Assembly: GCA_021770005.1 (NCBI GenBank)
Contig: JAETRV010000017.1
Coordinates: 1-51,587, forward strand
Reading direction: 5' to 3'
Origin: Anaerotruncus sp.
GTDB lineage: Bacteria > Bacillota > Clostridia > Oscillospirales > Ruminococcaceae
DNA length: 51,587 nucleotides
Part shown: positions 8,339 through 16,094 of the stretch, in pieces
How the letters are laid out: each line of letters begins with the position of its first letter
Numbering within the stretch: the first letter of the stretch is position 1
Position numbers and translations under genes: made by a program
The notes under the pieces: generated by a model
Told to the model about the DNA's origin: nothing
Databases searched by the model: none
What the model saw: the letters and a program-made list of their open reading frames with translations, nothing else

Positions 8339-9126
8339 TCCGGTTTGTCACCCCGGAATGGGAGAGCGAACTGATAAAGAATTGTGGACAATTTGGAATA
8401 TTCGACTGCAAAATATACTCACAGTATCAAACTTATGGTGCACAGAGTGGGGTTGTTGACTTCTGGCTTGTGCAGGACGCACAGGGACATACAATAGGTT
8501 TGCTTTCTCGGCTGGAAGGGCGGTTCACTGCCGCTGCCAAGGGGCAGGTGGATACCGAGGAACTATCCTGGTTTTTGCAGCGAGCGGGGAGCCGGTCGGT
8601 GGAGGGGGAACAACCGTTGATCGTGCGGCTGTTTCCGGACAGGGAGCAGATTTCTGCGCCAATCCTGCGGCAGGACCGCCCGCCGGATTTGCAGGCTTCT
8701 GCTGACCGGCGGATTATCGAGGCGGAACGGTTGTCCGATGTGTTCGACCTGCTCTGTAAATCCGACCCGCAGTTCGCGAACCAGGCGGACTACACCGCCT
8801 GGCTGGCCGAGGCTTCGCATAAGGTACGGCACCGGCTGGCGCATATTTTTATACTTAAAATCAATCATTTGATAGTTTCTACTGCGAGTATCATATTTCT
8901 TTCGCCCAGACGTGCGATATTGGCAGGGGTGGCAACCCACCCCGCCCAGCGCGGGCGGGGATATGGGCGGATGGCAGTCGAACACGCCTGCCGGTACGCA
9001 CACCAACAGGGACAGCAGCCGTGGGTGTTCGCGGCAAACGACGGGTTGGAAGCGTTTTATACGGGATGTGGTTTTTCGCCCGCTGGACGTTGGGCGAGAA
9101 TGGAATGGGAAGGGGACAAAGGATGA
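8335..9126 (+). CDS. GNAT family N-acetyltransferase
   Basis: A 263-aa protein with a divergent N-terminal half and a GNAT fold at the C-terminus. The acetyl-CoA-binding loop reads ATHPAQRGRGYGRMAVEH (RGxGYG type), followed by NDGLEAFYTGCGFSPAGRW, a typical GNAT ending. The acceptor is unknown. It overlaps the upstream peptidase by ATGA and the downstream gene by ATGA, so it is part of the same coupled operon. GC content is slightly lower around 8850-8900 than in its neighbours. Confidence 0.85.
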   Translation: MIRFVTPEWESELIKNCGQFGIFDCKIYSQYQTYGAQSGVVDFWLVQDAQGHTIGLLSRLEGRFTAAAKGQVDTEELSWFLQRAGSRSVEGEQPLIVRLFPDREQISAPILRQDRPPDLQASADRRIIEAERLSDVFDLLCKSDPQFANQADYTAWLAEASHKVRHRLAHIFILKINHLIVSTASIIFLSPRRAILAGVATHPAQRGRGYGRMAVEHACRYAHQQGQQPWVFAANDGLEAFYTGCGFSPAGRWARMEWEGDKG

Positions 9127-10394
9127 TCGGGCATTTTTTTGAGGTGAGCCAATCCATACAGGAGCAGGCGGAACGGGCGTTGAAGCGGTGTTCCGGGGTA
9201 TTCGCGCAGATTGAGGAGATCAGCGAATACAACGCAACAAAGGTGCTTGCAGCGTTTGGGCATCAGCATGTGAGCGAAAGCCATTTTGCAGGTACCACCG
9301 GCTACGGATACGGGGACCGCGGACGGGAAACACTTGACGCGGTGGTGGCAGAAATCTTTGGCGCCGAGGATGCGCTGATCCGGCACAACTTTGTGTCAGG
9401 CACCCATGCAATCACCACTGCGTTGTTCGGGGTGCTCCGCCCGGGGGACCGGATCGTCTCGCTGACCGGCCTGCCCTATGACACCCTGCAACCGGTGCTG
9501 GGGATCGTCGAGGGCGGAAGCGGCTCGCTCAAGGAATTTGGGGTCGTGTATGAGCAGCTCGACCTGCTTGCGGACGGTTCGCCCGATTACGACGGGATTG
9601 CGCAGGCGGTTTCCAGGGCAAAGGTCGCCTATTTGCAGCGTTCACGCGGCTACTCGCTGCGGGAATCGCTTTCGATTGCTCAGATCGAGCGAATCTGTAC
9701 CCTAGTGCGGCAGGCCAATCCGGACGCGATCATTATGGTGGACAACTGCTATGGGGAGTTTGTCGAGAAGCGGGAACCGACCCAGGTGGGTGCGGATTTA
9801 ATCATTGGTTCTTTGATTAAGAACCCAGGCGGCGGGATTGCAAAAACCGGCGGGTACATCGCCGGTCGGGCCGACTTGATCGAGCAGTGCGCCTGCCGGC
9901 TGACTGCGCCGGGCGTGGGAAAAGAGGTTGGCTGTACATTGGGGGAGAGCCGCGGGATGTTTATGGGGCTGTTTTTCGCGCCTACGGTGGTCGAATCGGC
10001 GGTCAAGACGGCGGTGTTTGCCTCTGCACTCTTTGAGCAGTTGGGCTTTCCGGTGTATCCCCGGTTTGACCAGCCGCGCGCTGACATCATCCAGGCGGTG
10101 GAACTTGGGTCTGTCAAGCGGCTGACAGCGTTTTGTGTTGGGGTGCAAAGGGGCGCCCCTGTCGATGGATTTGTCACCCCCGAACCGTGGGACATGCCAG
10201 GATATGATAGCCAGGTGATTATGGCGGCGGGGGCGTTTACGATGGGCGCGTCGATCGAGCTCTCTGCGGACGGCCCCATGCGGGAGCCTTACGCCGCATG
10301 GATGCAGGGCGGCATCACATGGCCGAGCGGCAAAGCTGGGGTGATCCTGGCAGCGCAGTCGTTGTATGAGGCAGGGGAACTGCCGGAGAGATAA
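9123..10394 (+). CDS. Methionine gamma-lyase family protein (aluminium-resistance-type)
   Basis: PLP-dependent Cys/Met-metabolism-type fold of the family historically called aluminium resistance protein (Pfam Met_gamma_lyase). Evidence includes GHQHVSESHFAGTTGYGYGD near the N-terminus, the IMVDNCYGEF block and the cofactor-lysine region SLIKNPGGGIAKTGGY. About 423 aa, full length. The true enzymatic reaction of this family is not firmly established. The start is ATG 9123, overlapping the GNAT stop. A strong terminator follows directly, so this is the last gene of the operon. Confidence 0.9.
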   Translation: MIGHFFEVSQSIQEQAERALKRCSGVFAQIEEISEYNATKVLAAFGHQHVSESHFAGTTGYGYGDRGRETLDAVVAEIFGAEDALIRHNFVSGTHAITTALFGVLRPGDRIVSLTGLPYDTLQPVLGIVEGGSGSLKEFGVVYEQLDLLADGSPDYDGIAQAVSRAKVAYLQRSRGYSLRESLSIAQIERICTLVRQANPDAIIMVDNCYGEFVEKREPTQVGADLIIGSLIKNPGGGIAKTGGYIAGRADLIEQCACRLTAPGVGKEVGCTLGESRGMFMGLFFAPTVVESAVKTAVFASALFEQLGFPVYPRFDQPRADIIQAVELGSVKRLTAFCVGVQRGAPVDGFVTPEPWDMPGYDSQVIMAAGAFTMGASIELSADGPMREPYAAWMQGGITWPSGKAGVILAAQSLYEAGELPER

Positions 10395-10443
10395 AAAGAG
10401 GGTCAGCAACGGCGTCCTCCGTTGCTGGCCCTCTTTTATTTTT
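10395..10443 (+). terminator. Rho-independent terminator of the peptidase operon
   Basis: Stem AAAGAGGGTCAGCAACGG / CCGTTGCTGGCCCTCTTTT with a short loop and a T-rich tail, directly after the stop of the preceding gene. Confidence 0.9.
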
Positions 10444-10569
10444 GCCGTAATCAAAAGTTTGACCACCGTTGCCCCTGCCTGAAAGCCTATTCAAAATTGA
10501 AAGCTTTCCGCAGCTTTTCTCGAAAAATGCGAAACCCCGCCGTCCGCGGCGCAGTGGCCTCGAAGAGGT

Positions 10570-11349
10570 TCAGGAGATCACAACACTCTCGATGAGGATG
10601 TCTTCAGTGGGGGCATTTTCCTCCGAGCGAGGGGCATTTGCAATCTTTTCGACCACATCCATCCCCTCCACCACTTGGCCAAACACGGTATCCTTAAAAT
10701 CATAATTAGGGATGCCTCCATATTTGACATAGCGGTTGATGACCTTCTCAGGGAATCCCCCGGCCATCATCTCTTGGAGCAGCTCATCGGGAATCATCGT
10801 GTTCTGGATAATGTAAAATTTGCTGTCGTTGGTGTCACGCAGTCCCCGATTATCCATCGCGAGCGCACCGTTGAAGTGCCAGAGGTTGAGACTGTATTCA
10901 TCCGCAAACCGGGAACCAAAACTGCTCTCTCCGCCATCCCCGGTCCCCTGCGGGTCCCCTGCCGCTGCCCGAACCCCCGGAAGGACCTCGTAAAACTTGG
11001 TATGATTGTAATACCCTTTCTCCGCAAGCGCGATAAAGTTTTCGACTGCCTTAGGGGCCTCCTTCTCGTAAAGAACGGCCTTGATCTCTCCAAGGGAGGT
11101 TTTGATGGTGGCATATTTGGCATCCCCGTCCGCACCGCGAAACTGGATCAGATCAATGGAAGATTCGTCAATCTTATTATTATGAATCTCGATTTCCTGT
11201 GGAGTGACAGGCATCGGCCCCTCCACCATGGGGGTCGGGTTGGAAGAAGCCTGACTGCTTTCCACCGGTGCAGGCTTCGCTGTTCCACAAGCGGACAGAC
11301 AAAGCAAAGCGGACAGCGCCGCACATAAAATAGCTGTTATCTTTCTCAT
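10570..11349 (-). CDS. Lipoprotein peptidyl-prolyl isomerase, cyclophilin type
   Basis: Exported cyclophilin-fold prolyl isomerase. A lipoprotein signal peptide ends in the lipobox LSAC (cysteine near residue 21), followed by a Ser/Pro linker, then the cyclophilin domain with KAVENFIALAEKGYY, GDPQGTG, HFNGALAMDNRGL and FGQVVEGMDVVEKI. About 259 aa from the ATG that begins MRKITAILC; GGAGG lies 10 nt upstream. The canonical FxxQGGD catalytic segment reads RAAAGDPQGTGDGGES, so some active-site residues differ. It probably assists folding outside the membrane. A long leader with a possible structured RNA lies upstream on the same strand. Confidence 0.88.
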   Translation of the reverse strand: MRKITAILCAALSALLCLSACGTAKPAPVESSQASSNPTPMVEGPMPVTPQEIEIHNNKIDESSIDLIQFRGADGDAKYATIKTSLGEIKAVLYEKEAPKAVENFIALAEKGYYNHTKFYEVLPGVRAAAGDPQGTGDGGESSFGSRFADEYSLNLWHFNGALAMDNRGLRDTNDSKFYIIQNTMIPDELLQEMMAGGFPEKVINRYVKYGGIPNYDFKDTVFGQVVEGMDVVEKIANAPRSEENAPTEDILIESVVIS

Positions 11350-11540
11350 CGGGTAGTTACCTCCATAATTAACCACTGGGGCAGGCATCGCCCCGCTTCC
11401 GTTGCGATGGCCAATGATACCAAACCGCTCCGTGATTGTGGTATCATAGCCGTTCCATGGCCATTATAGCATAACAGCAAGCCTTAGTCCACAGAATTGC
11501 TAAAATTCCAAACGTCTCCCTGAGATTGCCGGTAAACTGA

Positions 11541-11582
11541 AACGCCGCCGGTTGTCACCGACGGCGTTGTATTTTATTTTTT
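11541..11582. terminator. Hairpin, probably bidirectional terminator
   Basis: Stem AACGCCGCCGGT / ACCGACGGCGTT (one mismatch, 4-nt loop). It has a good T tract on the plus strand and a weaker TTTCAGTTT on the minus strand. It sits at the 3' end of the structured transcript proposed at 11541-12004. Confidence 0.65.
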
Positions 11583-12004
11583 AGAAGCTAGCACATGGGA
11601 ACTTACCATTGCCGCACTCCCAACAGAAAAACCATCCTGCTTTTGCGGCATTCCCTTTCTCAAAGATGTGGGATCTATCTGCAAGTAACATCAAATCGTA
11701 CCGGCCGCTGTTACCTATACGGCAAGAATTTTTATCCGTCTTGTTGAGATAGAAGTTCCTTTCTCTGACTGCTTCGGGACTCTGCGCCTCTTCCAGACGA
11801 TTTCTCCAGCTACGCGATAGATTCGCTCATTTCAGAGCTTGGTTACTACGATTGCAACCGGCCTGCCCGCTTGCCAAACAGCAACCTTTACGCTCTATTT
11901 TTCATCCCAGATGAAAGCCGGATCTTTGGCGCACAGTCCCAATGTCTTGCTGCGGGACTGTTTTGCTCATCGTACATCGGAACCACCGCCTTTCTTTTTT
12001 CTAT
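11541..12004 (-). ncRNA. Candidate structured RNA of unknown family
   Basis: About 460 nt without a convincing gene, bounded by a minus-strand promoter (12011-12039) and a hairpin terminator. Read on the minus strand it contains many local stems: ACAGTCCC/GGGACTGT (8 bp), GGTTGC/GTAACC, GCTC/GAGC, GCGA/TCGC, AGGTAACA/TGTTACTT (8 bp), AGAT/ATCT, and GGGAA+TGCCGCA pairing with TGCGGCA+TTCCC around a smaller hairpin. I checked it against remembered features of RNase P RNA, tmRNA, SRP RNA and common riboswitches and saw no match. A decayed gene is the main alternative: the minus frame ending at 11581 reads FFCWECGNGKFPCASF. Confidence 0.5.
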
Positions 12005-12010
12005 GGCTCT

Positions 12011-12039
12011 ATTATAGCGCAGATTCATGACAAAATCAA
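12011..12039 (-). promoter_or_regulatory. Sigma-A promoter for the candidate structured RNA / cyclophilin leader
   Basis: On the minus strand: TTGATT (12039-12034), 17-bp spacer, TATAAT (12016-12011). Confidence 0.65.
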
Positions 12040-12098
12040 TGGCAATTATCAACAATTATTGAGAAATTATATGTAAAATATATATATAAGAATCATTG

Positions 12099-12127
12099 TT
12101 GACATTTTGCAAAAGATAGATTATTAT
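12099..12127 (+). promoter_or_regulatory. Sigma-A promoter for the DUF1292 gene
   Basis: TTGACA (12099-12104), 17-bp spacer, TATTAT (12122-12127), about 80 nt before the start codon. The region is AT-rich and divergent from the promoter at 12011-12039. Confidence 0.8.
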
Positions 12128-12206
12128 GTGTAATGTAGATTACGGAAAGAATTTACTGGAGGCGCAGCACTGAAAAACAGGCATAAGCCGCCGCAAAAGG
12201 AGAATC

Positions 12207-12518
12207 ATGTATATGGCGGACAATGAATATGGGCCAGACCTGCTGACGCTTGTGGATGACGAAGGCCAGGAGCACGAATTTGAGATCGTCGATTCGCTCG
12301 AACACAATGGCGAACAATATGTCGCATTGGTGGCCAACTATGACGATCCGGACGAATCGCTTCAGGATGACGGCGAGCTGGTGATCCTCAAGTCGGTGAT
12401 GGATGCTGGTGAAGAGTTCCTCGAAGCGCTGGAAGATGAAGCTGAGTTTGATGAGATCGCCGCGATCTTTATGGAGCGGCTGGAAGACCTGTTTGACTTC
12501 ACGGAAGAGGACGAATAA
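12207..12518 (+). CDS. DUF1292 family protein (YrzB-like)
   Basis: A 103-aa very acidic protein resembling the DUF1292 family common in Firmicutes, with the block TLVDDEGQEHEFEIVDSLEHNGEQYVAL split over beta-strand-like repeats, then an Asp/Glu-rich C-terminus ending TEEDE. The function of the family is unknown. AAAAGGAG precedes two possible starts (ATG 12207 and ATG 12213). In other Firmicutes the gene lies near alaS/ruvX; here it is instead followed by a likely 6S RNA. Confidence 0.85.
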   Translation: MYMADNEYGPDLLTLVDDEGQEHEFEIVDSLEHNGEQYVALVANYDDPDESLQDDGELVILKSVMDAGEEFLEALEDEAEFDEIAAIFMERLEDLFDFTEEDE

Positions 12519-12521
12519 GCT
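12493..12521 (+). promoter_or_regulatory. Possible promoter of the 6S-like RNA
   Basis: TTGACT (12493-12498), 17-bp spacer, TAAGCT (12516-12521), overlapping the end of the DUF1292 gene. A start about 7 nt downstream would fall at the 5' arm of the RNA. The -10 match is weak. Confidence 0.4.
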
Positions 12522-12528
12522 GACAAAA

Positions 12529-12728
12529 ATTCCTGCTGTATGCGACAGCCTTGCCTAAAATACTCCGATAACTGTATCTAGGGAGTTTCGATTCGGTGTA
12601 GGATTGCAGACCTCCCCCCTTGGGGATGAAGGGAGCATGAGGCCGCCGAGAGAGCGTACCCACTCTGTCATACGACGGGGTTTACAGCCGGCAGGGCATC
12701 GGTACAGCGGGGATTTTGTATTTTTTAG
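12529..12728 (+). ncRNA. ssrS: 6S RNA (probable)
   Basis: About 195 nt with the layout expected of clostridial 6S RNA. A closing stem pairs CCTGCTGTA (12532-12540) with TACAGCGGG near 12703-12711. An inner stem pairs GCCTTGCC (12548-12555) with GGCAGGGC (about 12690-12697). A large central bubble follows, then a distal arm with GACCTCCC...GAAGGGAGCATGAGG. The 3' end runs into a T-rich tail (12714-12726). 6S RNA binds sigma-A RNA polymerase and mimics an open promoter. The identification is from structure and remembered clostridial sequences, not from a model search. Confidence 0.72.
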
Positions 12729-12829
12729 CAGAAAATAGTGTTGGGTCCGCTCTGCTTCCCTAGATGCCTAAAATATGAACTAGGCTTTTAGCCAGGAAAC
12801 AGGTTTTCAAAGCGGAAAGGGGGAGGCGG

Positions 12830-14002
12830 ATGTTGTTTTCATCATGGCAGGACCGCTACCGGAAACGGTGGGAGCGGTTCTATATTTATGTCCGCACGAC
12901 CCAGTGCTCGGTGGCGGAGTGCCGGGAGGATGCTGTTTTTTTCACGGCGCCGCCGGTGCGGGACCTGCTCGACCTTTGCGAACAACGCCCCGCTCTCGCC
13001 AACCGGCTGATAGCGGATTTGGGGGCGCATCTTGCGGAGCTGGACCCGTTCCGCGCCTGTCTGTGCGGCCTGCTGATCGGCCGGTACGGGGAGCAGGGCG
13101 CGTCCTCCTCCGATGCGGACCGCGCACTGGTGGACCGGTTCTTGGATACACTGAAAGCCTGCCTGCAAGCCGTTGAGCTGATCTGTGAGCGGCGCAGCAT
13201 CTCTCCGGAAATACTGCTCGACAGGCCGGAAGCTTTCCCGGCCAACCTTTCCGCCCTTTTTGCAACCGACCCGGAACCGGCCAAGGCGGCATTCGGGATG
13301 GGTGCGCTGGCAACTGGTCTGCTTTCCCGGCTTGCGGCGAGCCGTCCGCTGCGCGACCGTCTCCAGCAGGAAAAACAGGTCATCCCATTTTGTGAAGGGT
13401 TTGGGGTGCTGTTCGATCCCGTATTTGACTGGTTGCCGGGTCTGCTCCGGATGGCGGAGGAAGGGACAGTCCTTCTGCTCTCACTTGAACAAAAGGTGGG
13501 GGCGGAGGTTGCATTCCAACAGGTGGACAGCAACTTCCTGCTCTTTACCCTTTTGCAGAACCTACTTTATCGTGAAGGGCTGCTCGAGCGGTTCGGCGCG
13601 CCCAAGTTCGTCTATGATCCCGCGCTTGATAAATGCTCCCGGCATCTGCCGCTTTCGGGCAAAGAGCGTCTCCCCGACCCGTTGGAGGACAATGCCGGCT
13701 TCGACTATTACGCTCCGTTCGCCCCGGGCACAGATGGAAAATATGACATCCTGCACCTCATATGGGGGGAGGGCAGCCCCAGTGGACTTCCCCAGCTGGA
13801 CGGCAAAACGGTGCTTCTGCTCGCGCCGCTCACCCTGTCGCGCCGTTGGGGGGAGGAGTTCTTGCTTGGAAGTCATCCGCGGCTTCGTCCTGCCATCACG
13901 CTTACCCGTCTGCTGGATGATGAGGAAGCCGCTTTCTGGATAGCACGTATCCGGTCTTTGAATCCCCCAAAAGACCGGAACATCGATCGGTATTTCAAAT
14001 AG
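12830..14002 (+). CDS. Hypothetical protein, 390 aa
   Basis: I do not recognise the family. It is a soluble, mostly helical, leucine-rich protein with no signal peptide and no clear membrane segment. The N-terminus MLFSSWQDRYRKRWERFY is aromatic and basic. Middle helices (residues about 40-190) are followed by a mixed C-terminal part containing FDYYAPFAPGTDGKYDILHLIWGE and ending PPKDRNIDRYFK. A good GGGGGAGG site lies just before the ATG. Base composition matches the flanks, and a palindromic hairpin follows the stop. It stands alone between the 6S-like RNA and a convergent symporter gene, so context gives no function. Confidence 0.75.
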   Translation: MLFSSWQDRYRKRWERFYIYVRTTQCSVAECREDAVFFTAPPVRDLLDLCEQRPALANRLIADLGAHLAELDPFRACLCGLLIGRYGEQGASSSDADRALVDRFLDTLKACLQAVELICERRSISPEILLDRPEAFPANLSALFATDPEPAKAAFGMGALATGLLSRLAASRPLRDRLQQEKQVIPFCEGFGVLFDPVFDWLPGLLRMAEEGTVLLLSLEQKVGAEVAFQQVDSNFLLFTLLQNLLYREGLLERFGAPKFVYDPALDKCSRHLPLSGKERLPDPLEDNAGFDYYAPFAPGTDGKYDILHLIWGEGSPSGLPQLDGKTVLLLAPLTLSRRWGEEFLLGSHPRLRPAITLTRLLDDEEAAFWIARIRSLNPPKDRNIDRYFK

Positions 14003-14043
14003 GAAGCAGTTGGAATCAAAACGATGATCCCAACTGCTTCCTA
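14000..14043. terminator. Hairpin between convergent genes
   Basis: TAGGAAGCAGTTGG / CCAACTGCTTCCTA with an additional inner ATC/GAT pairing. It overlaps the stop codon of the upstream gene and lies 48 bp from the end of the convergent symporter gene. The T tail is weak, so termination is probable but not certain. Confidence 0.6.
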
Positions 14044-14090
14044 TTGCAATATCAAAACATTTACCTGTTTTTTAAACAACCTAGGCAGGG

Positions 14091-15611
14091 CTATTCAGAG
14101 ACCTGATTGAGCATATGCTTATGCGGTGCAGAGACGGTCACATCGTAACAGGAGAATGCAGAGTCGAGATGCTCCTTGGAGAGCTTGGGGGTGACAAGGC
14201 TGACGAGCGGGGCGACAAACAGGGACGCCACGATCGAGATGGCGCCGGCGGTGGTGGGCGCAGTAAACGGCGCGAAGAGGTTCCAGAGATTGATGCCAAT
14301 GCCGGTGACAAAGCATGCCCAGACCCCCGCGGCAGTCGCGCCCTTCCAGAACAGGCCATAGGCGAACGGACCAAGGAACGACCCGGCGAGCGCACCCCAA
14401 GAGAGGGACATCAGGGTGGTGATGAGGCTGTTTGGATTGAGGGCGAGCACAACCGAAAGCGCCACAAAGAAGATACAAAGCGCGCGGATCCAGACGAGTT
14501 GACGCTTGTGGTCCATCTCCTTGAAGAACAGCCCTTTTAGAAAATCGAGGGTAAAGGTAGAGCTGGAAGTGATAACCAGCGAAGAAAGGGTGGACATCGA
14601 AGCTGAGAGCACGAGGATCATAACCACACCGATCAGCAGGTCGGGCAGGCAGGAGCCGAGCATCTCAGGGACAATATTATCAAAGACCGGCTTGCCGCTC
14701 TCAGGTACCTGATAGTAAAGCCGTCCGAACGCACCCATGAAGTAGCTGCCACCCGCGATGACAAGGGCAAAAAAGGTGGAGATAATGGTTCCGGCCTTGA
14801 TGGATTTTTCATTTTTGATCGTATAGAATTTGTGTACCATCTGGGGCAGACCGAGGGTACCGAGGCTGGTCAGCACAACCACCCCAAGCAAACCGATTGG
14901 GTCGGGGCCGAAGAACGAGACAAGCGCGCCGTTCAGTTCAGGGGCGGTCTCACTCGGAATCTGCGAAAGCTGGGCAAGCGCCGCAGAGAAGCCGCCGCGC
15001 CCGTTCAGGATCGAGACCACAACCATCGAGATGCCCACCAGCATGACGATCCCTTGGACAAGATCGTTGAGCGCAGCCGCCATGTATCCGCCGGCGACCA
15101 CATAGATGCCGGTCAGAACCGCGATACCGATCACACACCATTTGAAGTCTAGGCCGAATGCCATCGCGAAGAGCCCGGAAAGCCCTTTGTAGACCGATGC
15201 GGAATAGGGCACGAGGAACACAAAGATCAGCACCGACGAGACGGTCTTGAGCGGTTCACAGCAGTAGCGTTTGGCAAAAAAGTCGGGCATGGTGGCGGAT
15301 TCAAGATGCTTGGTCATAACCCGGGTGCGCCGCCCGAGCAGCACCCAGGCGAGCAGGCTGCCGATCAGCGCGTTGCCAATCCCGATCCAGGTGGCGGCAA
15401 CGCCAAAATTCCAGCCGAACTGGCCCGCATAGCCGACAAATACGACCGAAGAAAAGTAAGAGGTACCATAGGCGAATGCGGTGACCCATGGGCCGACATT
15501 GCGTCCGCCGAGCACGAAGTCCCCAACGCTGGCGGCGTTTTTGCGGCAGTAGAGGCCGATAAAGATGGTCACGGCGAAGAACAGCAGGATCATCAGGATT
15601 TTTTCAAACAT
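14091..15611 (-). CDS. Sodium:solute symporter (SSS family), probable tyrosine transporter
   Basis: Polytopic membrane carrier of the sodium/solute symporter family (PutP/PanF-like). 506 aa with about 13 hydrophobic segments. Family blocks include SVGDFVLGGRNVGPWVTAFAYG near the N-terminus, an AGGYMAAALNDLVQG segment and LSSLVITSSSTFTLDF with Ser/Thr sodium-site residues. The start MFEKILMILLFF is set by AAGGAGG about 8 nt upstream; the longer frame runs back into the T-box terminator. The upstream leader is a T-box with a UAC (Tyr) specifier, so the gene should be induced when charged tRNA-Tyr is scarce, which suggests tyrosine or a precursor as cargo (inference). Confidence 0.9.
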   Translation of the reverse strand: MFEKILMILLFFAVTIFIGLYCRKNAASVGDFVLGGRNVGPWVTAFAYGTSYFSSVVFVGYAGQFGWNFGVAATWIGIGNALIGSLLAWVLLGRRTRVMTKHLESATMPDFFAKRYCCEPLKTVSSVLIFVFLVPYSASVYKGLSGLFAMAFGLDFKWCVIGIAVLTGIYVVAGGYMAAALNDLVQGIVMLVGISMVVVSILNGRGGFSAALAQLSQIPSETAPELNGALVSFFGPDPIGLLGVVVLTSLGTLGLPQMVHKFYTIKNEKSIKAGTIISTFFALVIAGGSYFMGAFGRLYYQVPESGKPVFDNIVPEMLGSCLPDLLIGVVMILVLSASMSTLSSLVITSSSTFTLDFLKGLFFKEMDHKRQLVWIRALCIFFVALSVVLALNPNSLITTLMSLSWGALAGSFLGPFAYGLFWKGATAAGVWACFVTGIGINLWNLFAPFTAPTTAGAISIVASLFVAPLVSLVTPKLSKEHLDSAFSCYDVTVSAPHKHMLNQVSE

Positions 15612-15640
15612 AAGGGATGCCTCCTTTTGGTTGGGAGGGC

Positions 15641-15920
15641 AAAAAACAACCGCCCCCCGGAAATTGGTTCCAGAGGACGGGGAAACCCGTGTTACCACCT
15701 CGGTTCACGGCAGCTTCACAGCCTGCCGCCTCAGCGAGTACGCGCGAAAAGGCGGATACTCCGGCGCTTTAACGGGCGCATCCCGTCACAGCCTACTGAG
15801 GGTGGACCCCGTTCGGTGTGCGGCTACCAAAGTGTATTCAGACCTGCCCGCCTGCCGCGCCTCTCATCTCCCGGCTGCTTTCTGTGGGGCGGAAGAGGTC
15901 CTACTTTTCTCTGGTCACTG
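15641..15920 (-). promoter_or_regulatory. T-box riboswitch, tyrosine specificity
   Basis: Minus-strand leader of the symporter. Stem I includes AGAGAAAAGTAGGACC and ends with the specifier region GAATACACTTTGGTAGC; the specifier codon is UAC (15836-15834). The T-box itself is GAGGTGGTAACACGGG, whose UGGU bulge would pair with the ACCA end of a tRNA having A73, as tRNA-Tyr does. The terminator stem CCGTCCTCTGGAA/TTCCGGGGGGCGG is followed by a T tract at about 15650-15641. Uncharged tRNA would stabilise the antiterminator. Confidence 0.9.
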
Positions 15921-15946
15921 CTTTTGGAGTTTAAAGGGATGATGTT

Positions 15947-15975
15947 ATTTTAACAGATAAAAGCGATAAAGTCAA
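15947..15975 (-). promoter_or_regulatory. Sigma-A promoter of the T-box leader
   Basis: On the minus strand: TTGACT (15975-15970), 17-bp spacer, TAAAAT (15952-15947), about 27 nt before the first T-box helix. Confidence 0.8.
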
Positions 15976-16094
15976 GGCTTTTTTGTCTGCCCCTGTTTGG
16001 TTGTTTTCCAACTGTATTGACGCTCCCACTCCCGCTTAACTTGCTGTTTGAGGCCGTATCCAAACGGCGGGGATTCTCATCATTTTTTACTCCG

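Noticed and set aside
11839-12030. 63-codon plus-strand ORF
   Set aside because: No ribosome binding site; the region is better explained as a structured minus-strand transcript. A longer stop-free plus frame in the same stretch looks coincidental.
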